From positions 2,232,001-2,296,000 of the forward strand of contig NZ_CP159829.1 of assembly GCF_047730065.1 (NCBI RefSeq): a stretch of DNA of 64,000 nucleotides. The letters run 5' to 3'. Below the pieces are notes generated by a model that saw nothing but the letters and a program-made list of their open reading frames with translations, made no database searches and was not told where the DNA came from. Position 1 is the first letter of the stretch. Each line of letters starts with the position of its first letter. Made by a program: the position numbers and the translations under genes. The DNA is from Njordibacter sp028825405 (GTDB lineage Bacteria > Pseudomonadota > Gammaproteobacteria > Pseudomonadales > Balneatricaceae). Below, piece after piece: positions 19,578 through 26,939 of this stretch.

Positions 19578-20446
19578 CAAGAACAGTTGGGAGACCTAAA
19601 AACCCGGCTTTTTATGCGCTTATGGTGGCATTATTAGTGATGTCATTAGGGCCTATTATCATGATGGTCACAACGTCACTCAAACTTAATGTAGATATTA
19701 TGAGTGATGCTAGCAGCCTGTGGTTTTCGCCAACACTCCAAAACTATGAGACTGTCTTGTGTGATGTACTTTGGTATGAGCCCGTAAATGTTGACTATTG
19801 TAATCCTACCTTTTCCCGTGCTTTGGGCAACTCAATATTTATTGCATTAATGTCAACAGCCATTACTCTGATACTGGGTTGCATGGCGGCCTACGCTTTA
19901 GTCCGGTTTAAATTCATGGGCCGTGGCACCATATCAATGACAAGTTTAATGATGCGTATGGTGCCTCCAGCGGTACTTTTGGTGCCCGTCTTTGGTATTT
20001 GGACCTTTAACTATGGCCTAGATGGCACCTTTGCTGGCATCGTTTTAGTGTATGTGGCCATGAACTTACCTTTTGTTATTTGGATATTACAAAGTTTCAT
20101 TGTGCAGGTGCCTATGCAATTGGAAGAAGCCGCAAAAATGGACGGTGCTAATCCACTACAGATTTTTTTCTTAGTGGTTTTACCGGTCATCACGCCTGGA
20201 TTAGCAGCTGCCGCTATTTTTACCTTTCGCATTGCTTGGAACGAATTTCTGCTCGCTAACGCCCTACTTAACAGGGACACAAGAACAGTGCCCGTGACCA
20301 TCGTTAATTCATTAACAGAATATGACATTGACTGGGGTGTGATCATGGCAACAGGCATGCTACTGGCAATTCCTCCTATTATTTTCACCTTTGTGGCTTC
20401 CAAACAAATCATCACTGGCATGACTGCTGGAGCAGTCAAAGGCTAA
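19574..20446 (+). CDS. ABC transporter permease (MalG/UgpE type)
   Basis: This second permease (290 residues, six predicted membrane segments) completes the importer. The EAA loop is LEEAAKMDGANPLQIFFLVV and the C-terminus FVASKQIITGMTAGAVKG is typical of MalG-type subunits. Its ATG overlaps the stop of the preceding permease gene, so the pair is translationally coupled. Confidence 0.93.
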   Translation: MTRTVGRPKNPAFYALMVALLVMSLGPIIMMVTTSLKLNVDIMSDASSLWFSPTLQNYETVLCDVLWYEPVNVDYCNPTFSRALGNSIFIALMSTAITLILGCMAAYALVRFKFMGRGTISMTSLMMRMVPPAVLLVPVFGIWTFNYGLDGTFAGIVLVYVAMNLPFVIWILQSFIVQVPMQLEEAAKMDGANPLQIFFLVVLPVITPGLAAAAIFTFRIAWNEFLLANALLNRDTRTVPVTIVNSLTEYDIDWGVIMATGMLLAIPPIIFTFVASKQIITGMTAGAVKG

Positions 20447-20572
20447 TATCAAGTCAGTGGCATAGTGGCAGTCACTAAGGCTTAGCATAAAAATCATGTA
20501 TAATGTGGGCCTTGAGGCAACCCATGGTTAGGGTACCACAGCAACACAGTGGGTAATTAAAAGGACATTAAT

Positions 20573-22021
20573 ATGAAAGCAGATATTGGCCTCATTGGCC
20601 TTGCTGTTATGGGTGAAAACTTAGTATTAAATATGCACAGCAAAGGTTTTTCTGTTGCCGTATTTAACCGTACTAAGGATAAAATTGATCGTTTTCTAGC
20701 AGGTCGTGGTGCCAATAAAAACATTAAAGGCTGCCAGAGTATTGAGCAACTTTGCATGAGTCTTGAGCGGCCTCGTAAAGTTATGATTTTGATCAAGGCA
20801 GGCCAAGCAGTTGATGATACCATCGATATGCTGGTGCCGTTTCTCGAGCAGGGTGATGTGATTATCGATGGTGGTAACAGCCATTACCCTGACACGATAA
20901 GGCGCTGCAGCTATGTCGAAAGCAAAGGCCTGTTATATGTTGGGGCTGGGGTTTCTGGTGGCGAAGAGGGCGCCTTGCTTGGCCCATCCATAATGCCAGG
21001 GGGCTCATCCGCAGCATGGCCCTTGGTCAAATCCATGTTTCAAAAGATTGCCGCCCAAACCAATAAAGGTGAAGCCTGCTGTGAATGGGTGGGTGAGGAT
21101 GGTGCGGGGCATTTTGTAAAAATGGTTCACAACGGCATTGAGTACGGTGACATGCAGATGATCTGTGAAACCTACCACATTATGAGAGATGGGCTGGGTC
21201 TATCTAACGAAGCCATGCACTCGGTGTTTAAAGAGTGGAATAAGGGTGTACTTGACTCCTATTTAATTGAAATTACTGCTGATATTTTGGGTTTCAAAGA
21301 CGACAATGGTGAGGTGGTCATCGATCATATTCTCGATGCAGCTGGACAAAAAGGCACTGGTAAATGGACCGCGGTAACAGCCCTAGACTTTGGTCAACCT
21401 GTGACCCTCATCGGTGAAGCCGTTTTTGCTCGTTGCTTGTCAGCCCTAAAAGACGAACGAAAAGATGCGGCCAAGCAACTAAATGGCCCAGCAGTAGCCT
21501 TTGAAGGTGATAAAACGGCATTTATTGATGACTTACAGCAGGCGCTGTATGCCTCTAAAATAGTGTCCTATGCGCAGGGCTATCAATTACTACGAGCGTC
21601 AGCTTTAGAACATGGATGGCAGCTCAATTACGGTCAGATCGCTCAAATGTGGCGCGGTGGTTGTATCATTCGATCAGTGTTTCTTGATGATATTAAGGTC
21701 GCCTTTGATCATAACCCTGAGTTAGTTAATCTCATGCTCGATACCTTTTTTAAGCAGGCCATAGAAATTGCTCAGGCGGCTTGGCGGCGGGTAATTATGC
21801 AATCAGTTAAGTTGGGTATCCCCATGCCTGCCATGGCTTCGGCGCTAGCCTATTATGATGGTTATCGCACAGAGCACTTACCCGCCAATCTGCTACAGGC
21901 CCAACGAGATTATTTCGGTGCCCATACCTATGAGAGAATGGATCAGGCAAGGGGCGAGTTTTTCCATACTAACTGGACCGGAAGAGGGGGCACAACCTCG
22001 GCCTCTACCTATTTGGTTTAA
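20573..22021 (+). CDS. gnd: 6-phosphogluconate dehydrogenase, decarboxylating
   Basis: Gnd oxidises 6-phosphogluconate to ribulose 5-phosphate with NADP+. The 482-residue protein has the Rossmann motif IGLAVMGENLVLNM, the DGGNSHYPDT loop, GVSGGEEGALLGPSIMPGG and the catalytic HFVKMVHNGIEYGDMQM. Full family length. A TATAAT at 20499-20504 may be the -10 element, though the -35 is poor. The gene ends at a strong bidirectional hairpin. Confidence 0.97.
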   Translation: MKADIGLIGLAVMGENLVLNMHSKGFSVAVFNRTKDKIDRFLAGRGANKNIKGCQSIEQLCMSLERPRKVMILIKAGQAVDDTIDMLVPFLEQGDVIIDGGNSHYPDTIRRCSYVESKGLLYVGAGVSGGEEGALLGPSIMPGGSSAAWPLVKSMFQKIAAQTNKGEACCEWVGEDGAGHFVKMVHNGIEYGDMQMICETYHIMRDGLGLSNEAMHSVFKEWNKGVLDSYLIEITADILGFKDDNGEVVIDHILDAAGQKGTGKWTAVTALDFGQPVTLIGEAVFARCLSALKDERKDAAKQLNGPAVAFEGDKTAFIDDLQQALYASKIVSYAQGYQLLRASALEHGWQLNYGQIAQMWRGGCIIRSVFLDDIKVAFDHNPELVNLMLDTFFKQAIEIAQAAWRRVIMQSVKLGIPMPAMASALAYYDGYRTEHLPANLLQAQRDYFGAHTYERMDQARGEFFHTNWTGRGGTTSASTYLV

Positions 22022-22049
22022 TGTTATTGAACTTATCGTCATGTAAGCT

Positions 22050-22082
22050 CACTCAAGGCCAAATTTAAATTGGCCTTGAGTG
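22050..22082. terminator. Bidirectional hairpin between gnd and trpG
   Basis: A perfect 13-bp stem (CACTCAAGGCCAA and its complement) with a 7-base A/T loop stands between the convergent gnd and trpG genes. The U tract is weak on both sides, but size and position argue for a shared terminator. Confidence 0.75.
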
Positions 22083-22110
22083 CGACCTAATGCATGTAGA
22101 CGACAACAAA

Positions 22111-22758
22111 CTAAGAAGCCAATAAAAAGTTCTTCATAAGTTCTTTACCACCTTCTGTCGCAAAAGATTCTGGGTGAAACTGAATGCCTTGAATAGGGAA
22201 CTGCTTGTGCTTCACTGCCATGATTTCGTAACTATCCGACCCCAAATCACCCACCACAGCGGTTAGCGCTAGACAATCAGGCATGGATTCTGCTGCGGCC
22301 ATTAATGAATGATAGCGCATAACTTCGAGTTGGTCGGGTATGTCTTTAAAAATACCCATGCCATCGTGGCTGATAGGGCTGACTTTGCCATGCATTGGCA
22401 CGAAAGCCTTCACGACCTTGCCCCCAAAACAATGCACAATACCCTGCATCCCCAAACACACGCCCAGCAAAGGGATTGTGGGGCCTAATTCTGTAATGAC
22501 TTGGGCGCACACCCCAAAATAGCTCTCATCCTCTGGTGAACCAGGGCCTGGGGATATAATAATTCGATCAGTATGAGCAGCTTCAATATCGGCCACTGTG
22601 ACTTGATCATTGCGCGCAACAATCACTTCAAAGTCTCCAATTTGGTTGTTCAATTTAGCCGTGGTCAGCACTTCACCGATGTATTGGTATAAATTGTAAG
22701 TAAAGGAATCATAGTTATCGACCAAATACACAGTAAACTTGGGTGTGTCTTGCCTCAT
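22111..22758 (-). CDS. trpG: Anthranilate synthase glutamine amidotransferase subunit (second copy)
   Basis: This 215-residue class I glutamine amidotransferase has VDNYDSFTYNLYQYIGEV at its start, the nucleophile Cys in LLGVCLGMQGIVH and His-Glu in GIQFHPESFA. An insertion near residues 30-42 and GPGSPEDESYFG distinguish it from the copy at 7710-8288. Its ATG overlaps the trpE stop by 4 bases, which marks it as the dedicated partner of this trpE. Confidence 0.95.
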   Translation of the reverse strand: MRQDTPKFTVYLVDNYDSFTYNLYQYIGEVLTTAKLNNQIGDFEVIVARNDQVTVADIEAAHTDRIIISPGPGSPEDESYFGVCAQVITELGPTIPLLGVCLGMQGIVHCFGGKVVKAFVPMHGKVSPISHDGMGIFKDIPDQLEVMRYHSLMAAAESMPDCLALTAVVGDLGSDSYEIMAVKHKQFPIQGIQFHPESFATEGGKELMKNFLLAS

Positions 22759-24116
22759 GACTCAGCCCCCATAAACTGTTCTAACACCTTTAGGGTACCC
22801 GCAAATTTACGTTGGATTTCTTGGTATTCATCTTCTGAATTTGAATCAAAAACATTACCACCACAGGTTTGAACATAGGCTTTAGAGCCATTGGCAAAAA
22901 TCGTGCGGATGGGAATGGCAAAGGTGCAGTCACCATTAAAACCAAAGTGGCCTACAGCCCCACCATAGGGACCTCGACCATCTAACTCTAATTCGTCTAT
23001 GATTTTCATGGCCTCAATTTTAGGCGCACCGGTCAAGGTGCCTGCTGGAAAATTACTGGCTAAAGCAGAAAACATATCTTCATTTTCTGCCATGATGCCC
23101 ACGATCTCACTGGAGATATGCTGCACATGACTAAAGCGCTTGATATCCATTAAACTGCGCACTTTCACAGTGCCAAAACGGGCAACGCGGCCAATGTCAT
23201 TGCGATGTAAGTCAACAATCATATTGTGCTCAGCGATTTCTTTGGGGTCGTTCAATAAGGCGCGCGCTAAAGCCGTATCTTCTTCTGGAGTCGCTCCGCG
23301 TTTGGTAGTACCAGCTAAGGGATAGGTCTCCATTTCACCTTGGCGCAAACGGAATAATAACTCTGGACTGGCACCAATAATCTTTTGCTCAGCAAATTTA
23401 ATGTAATACATTTGCGGAGAAGGGTTAATAATGCGTAATTGCTCATATAAATTAATACTTTCACCGAGCATGTCAAAGCGATACTTAAAGCCTACTTCAC
23501 ACTGAAATATCTTACCTTCAACAATGTCACCTTTAACTTTTTTAACCGCGGCGGCATGCTCAGCACGGCTCATATCTTCGCCTTGAGGCACCACCTTTAG
23601 ACCACCAATGTTGGGACTTGGAGCGTCAATGAGCGTTTCAATTAAAGCAATGCGATTATCTTCATAGTAAAAGTAAATCAACTCTCCAGTCATCTTGTCG
23701 TAAATAAGGCCATCTTTGTACAAGCCAAATTTGAACGCATCAAACGCATCACTCGCAGTGAGGCTTAGACTTGGTTCAAAATAATTCATAGCATCGTAGC
23801 CAATGTAACCTGTTAACCCCCCAGCATATCGTCGGCTAATAATATTTTGCGGCACAATGTCACGCAAAAGGTAATAGGGATTATCACTCTGGTAAGATTC
23901 AACATGTCCACTGCGATCACTGATATGCAGTTCTTGACCATTGGCCCAAAAAATCTTTTCAGGGTCAAAGCCAATCAGGGAGTAACGTGAGATATGACTG
24001 TCCTCACCTAGAGATTCCAGCATGTAACAGGTTTGAAAACGTTGCTCAATTTTTTTAAATAACTCAAAAAAATCACAGCTAGACGCCACTGTTGTGTAAC
24101 TTGGCTTACGGGCCAT
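22755..24116 (-). CDS. trpE: Anthranilate synthase component I
   Basis: TrpE makes anthranilate from chorismate. The frame opens at 24287, but that would overlap most of trpR. The ATG at 24116 (MARKPSYTTVASSC) gives 453 residues, 7 bases after the trpR stop. The Trp-feedback region reads CYMLESLGEDSHISRYSLIG. The chorismate-binding core shows PLAGTTKRGATPEED, DLHRNDIGRVARFGTV and FPAGTLTGAPKIEAM. It is shorter than the roughly 500-520 residues of enteric or Pseudomonas TrpE and looks like a divergent subtype. Confidence 0.95.
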   Translation of the reverse strand: MARKPSYTTVASSCDFFELFKKIEQRFQTCYMLESLGEDSHISRYSLIGFDPEKIFWANGQELHISDRSGHVESYQSDNPYYLLRDIVPQNIISRRYAGGLTGYIGYDAMNYFEPSLSLTASDAFDAFKFGLYKDGLIYDKMTGELIYFYYEDNRIALIETLIDAPSPNIGGLKVVPQGEDMSRAEHAAAVKKVKGDIVEGKIFQCEVGFKYRFDMLGESINLYEQLRIINPSPQMYYIKFAEQKIIGASPELLFRLRQGEMETYPLAGTTKRGATPEEDTALARALLNDPKEIAEHNMIVDLHRNDIGRVARFGTVKVRSLMDIKRFSHVQHISSEIVGIMAENEDMFSALASNFPAGTLTGAPKIEAMKIIDELELDGRGPYGGAVGHFGFNGDCTFAIPIRTIFANGSKAYVQTCGGNVFDSNSEDEYQEIQRKFAGTLKVLEQFMGAES

Positions 24117-24123
24117 TTTTATT

Positions 24124-24387
24124 TTATTGGGACGAATCAATTTTATAACTTCCAGCTTGTAGGGCTCGTGAACCTCGGGTAACAGTAGCAATGCCCACTC
24201 CAAGTTGTTGTGCGACTTGGCGTTGTGACACCCCTTGAGATAACAACTCAAAAATTTGCAACCGATTGACCAACTCTTGTTGCTCATAAGGGGTTAATAA
24301 GCCCTTAAGCGCTCCCAACATATGCTCGTCAGTGGTTTGAGCCATAAGGTATGTAACAACGGACGCGAGGGGCTGATTAGTGGTCAT
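24124..24387 (-). CDS. trpR: Trp operon repressor
   Basis: TrpR binds tryptophan and blocks its operators. The 87-residue protein is shorter than E. coli TrpR (108). It keeps LLTPYEQQELVNRLQIFELL and the helix-turn-helix SQRQVAQQLGVGIATVTRGS. It is the first gene of trpR-trpE-trpG, so the operon would be autoregulated; a candidate operator lies 58 bases upstream. No clear Shine-Dalgarno precedes the ATG. Confidence 0.92.
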   Translation of the reverse strand: MTTNQPLASVVTYLMAQTTDEHMLGALKGLLTPYEQQELVNRLQIFELLSQGVSQRQVAQQLGVGIATVTRGSRALQAGSYKIDSSQ

Positions 24388-24444
24388 AAGGAGTTACTGA
24401 CGAATGATAACTGGCAAATAATAACGCGACTTAAGCCGCATCAA

Positions 24445-24482
24445 CGTACTAGTACATTAGCACAAAATAAACAGACTTCCAA
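24445..24482 (-). promoter_or_regulatory. Candidate TrpR operator and promoter for trpR-trpE-trpG
   Basis: Positions 24445-24464 match the E. coli trp operator consensus, as I recall it, at about 15 of 20 positions and contain the palindrome GTACTAGTAC. On the minus strand, TTGGAA (24477-24482) stands 17 bases from TAATGT (24454-24459), which would place the operator over the -10 region as in enteric trp promoters. Seen by eye only; the -10 match is modest. Confidence 0.6.
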
Positions 24483-24518
24483 GATATAACTGCATAGACC
24501 AAAGGCAACGGCCTGATA

Positions 24519-25184
24519 TTAAAAATGATCAATCACCCAATCTGGCTCACACTCTGCGACATCACGACCATGATTGTAGCCTCCCCTTACCCCCAAACAA
24601 GGCATGCCACACGCCTTAGCTGCATTAATATCGTTGCTAGAATCGCCCACCATTAAACATTCATCTACAGCAAAGCCCATCTGTTGAGTAGCTTTTAACA
24701 AAGGCATTGGGTGGGGCTTTTTCTCGGCAAAAGAATCACCTGAATACACTAAGTCGAAATAATGTAGGATGCCGAACTGCGATAACAAAGGCTCGGTAAA
24801 ACGGCTGGGTTTATTGGTAATCACCCCTTGGCGCACCCCTGATTGATGTAACTCACCCAATAAACCCTCTACACCATCATATAGACGGCTCTGTTTATTA
24901 CCCAATTGCTGGTAGGCCTCCATAAAATGCTTTAGAGCCTCATCTAATCGAGCATCTATGGTCATTGTGTGCAGTTGATTGGCAAGAATTCTCTGCACTA
25001 AGACACCCGCTCCATTGCCTATCCATTGCTCCACTTGGTTTAAATTGGGTACGGCAATGTTGAGGCTCTGGGCCATGGAGACACTAGCTGAGTATAAATC
25101 AGGCAGGCTATCGAGCAAGGTTCCATCCAAATCAAACAGCACTAACTTGGGCTCAAAGCCTAAGATATCAAAAAGTGGGGGCAT
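24519..25184 (-). CDS. gph: Phosphoglycolate phosphatase
   Basis: This 221-residue HAD-superfamily phosphatase removes phosphate from 2-phosphoglycolate. Motif I is LFDLDGTLLDS with the nucleophile Asp, motif II GVITNKPS and motif III/IV KKPHPMPL and VGDSSNDINAA. It sits 9 bases after rpe, in the common rpe-gph-trpE order. Confidence 0.94.
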   Translation of the reverse strand: MPPLFDILGFEPKLVLFDLDGTLLDSLPDLYSASVSMAQSLNIAVPNLNQVEQWIGNGAGVLVQRILANQLHTMTIDARLDEALKHFMEAYQQLGNKQSRLYDGVEGLLGELHQSGVRQGVITNKPSRFTEPLLSQFGILHYFDLVYSGDSFAEKKPHPMPLLKATQQMGFAVDECLMVGDSSNDINAAKACGMPCLGVRGGYNHGRDVAECEPDWVIDHF

Positions 25185-25193
25185 AATCTGAAA

Positions 25194-25862
25194 TCAGCTT
25201 TGGGCAAGTTCTTTACGCATCAAATCGATGGTTGCCTGATAGTCATCTGTATTAAAAATAGCTGAGCCTGCAACGAAGGTGTCAGCACCTGCTCGGGCAA
25301 TTTCGCCGATATTGTCGACACCCACACCACCATCGACCTCGAGTCGGATATCCAGTCCTGATGATTCGATACGTTGGCGCGCCAAACGTAACTTATCTAA
25401 TGTGGAAGGGATGAATTTTTGACCACCAAAGCCAGGGTTGACTGACATCAATAAAATCATATCTAACCGATCCATAACATGATCCAAAAAGTGCAAAGGG
25501 GTGGCTGGGTTAAATACCAAGCCCGCTTTAGCACCGCCATCTTTAATGAGTTGCAAGGACCGGTCTATGTGCTCACTCGCTTCGGGGTGAAAGGTAATAT
25601 AGCTGGCTCCCGCTGCCAAAAACTCTTCAATCATTCGATCTACCGGTTGCACCATTAAGTGCACATCAATCGGCGCAGTAATACCATGATCGCGCAATGC
25701 TTTGCAGACCATCGGTCCAATAGTGAGGTTAGGCACATAATGATTATCCATCACATCAAAGTGCACAATATCAGCCCCCGCCGCCAGCACATGTTCAACT
25801 TCTTCACCTAGACGGGCAAAATTGGCGGCTAAGATGGAGGGCGCTATTTTAAAATCAGTCAT
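25194..25862 (-). CDS. rpe: Ribulose-phosphate 3-epimerase
   Basis: Rpe interconverts ribulose 5-phosphate and xylulose 5-phosphate. The 222-residue TIM barrel has APSILAANFARLGEEV, HFDVMDNHYVPNLTIGP, VNPGFGGQKFI and LEVDGGVGVDN, with all metal and catalytic positions present. Confidence 0.97.
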   Translation of the reverse strand: MTDFKIAPSILAANFARLGEEVEHVLAAGADIVHFDVMDNHYVPNLTIGPMVCKALRDHGITAPIDVHLMVQPVDRMIEEFLAAGASYITFHPEASEHIDRSLQLIKDGGAKAGLVFNPATPLHFLDHVMDRLDMILLMSVNPGFGGQKFIPSTLDKLRLARQRIESSGLDIRLEVDGGVGVDNIGEIARAGADTFVAGSAIFNTDDYQATIDLMRKELAQS

Positions 25863-25893
25863 GGGTTTAGGATCCAGTCAATGGTGACATAAT

Positions 25894-26718
25894 TTACTTA
25901 CGTGACTGCTTTATGGCGTCATAAGCAGCCTGAATTTCTTGGGTTTTTTGCTTAGCGATTTGCATCATTTCATCGGGTAAGCCACGGGCAACTAACTTAT
26001 CAGGGTGATGCTGACTCATCAATTTTCTATAGGCCATTTTAAGGCTTTTGGTATCACATTTCTGATCCACGCCCAAAACACCATAAGCCTGTTTTAGGCC
26101 AGCATTGCCAGAACCTTCAAACTGACCTTGGCCCCCACTTTTGTGAAATGACTGCTCAGCCTTCATACGTTCAGCCACTGCTTCAAATTGTTGTTGAGTA
26201 ATACCCAATAACTGGCACACTTGGGTGAGCACGCGGCCTTCTGCTTGGCTAAAAGCACCATCAACAAGGGCTGCCTGCAATTGAATTTCAATAAACATTT
26301 GCTTTACAGATGCGTTATTCACCAATGCTCTGCGCAGGGGTTCTAACACTTGGGCTAAATCAAACGCCGTTTCTTTACCCTGACTGAAGCACTCGATGGC
26401 CCGCTTGCGCAGATCATCTGTGAGCTGCATTCGCGTCATTACAGCTTCAGCATATTGGATTTCTTCGGCCGTCACTTGGCCATCAGCCTTAGCGATCTTG
26501 CCCATAACGCAAAAAGTAGCGTCAAAAAAAGCAGTTTGGGCTTTGGCCTGAGTCCAGCCCTCGACGCCCGCTACACTGCGAATGAGCTTATCTAAATAGT
26601 AGCCAATGGCCGCACCAAATAACATACCTGAAGGCCCACCAGTCAAGCCAATCAGGGCTCCTAGCACTAATCCGGTTCTGTGGCGTGCCATGTTGGCACC
26701 AAAACTATAAGTATTCAC
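25894..26718 (-). CDS. djlA: Membrane-anchored co-chaperone DjlA
   Basis: This 274-residue type III DnaJ-like protein has an N-terminal glycine-rich membrane segment (LVLGALIGLTGGPSGMLFGA), a central TerB-like domain and a C-terminal J domain with the HPD tripeptide (SQHHPDKL). It would stimulate DnaK at the inner membrane. Its divergent position next to lptD is typical of gammaproteobacteria. Confidence 0.95.
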   Translation of the reverse strand: MNTYSFGANMARHRTGLVLGALIGLTGGPSGMLFGAAIGYYLDKLIRSVAGVEGWTQAKAQTAFFDATFCVMGKIAKADGQVTAEEIQYAEAVMTRMQLTDDLRKRAIECFSQGKETAFDLAQVLEPLRRALVNNASVKQMFIEIQLQAALVDGAFSQAEGRVLTQVCQLLGITQQQFEAVAERMKAEQSFHKSGGQGQFEGSGNAGLKQAYGVLGVDQKCDTKSLKMAYRKLMSQHHPDKLVARGLPDEMMQIAKQKTQEIQAAYDAIKQSRK

Positions 26719-26939
26719 ATATCCACCTGTGTTGAAAAACTCGCCCTATAATAAATCGCTGGAACAGCAAGCGCCACAGAGAGGGACCATAATTTCATGA
26801 AATAACTCGATTAAATTAACACTTTTTTATAATTTCCATGCTTTGGAAGCACCTATCCTTTTAATTTTGGTTTAAACTTACGCTTTAAATTTTAGGCAGA
26901 CCAATTCTTTGGTTTTCAATTACTGGGTTTCTTTTGTCA

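Noticed and set aside
20011..20439. 142-residue minus-strand ORF opposite the second permease
   Set aside because: Antisense shadow of a hydrophobic membrane-protein gene without any family signature.
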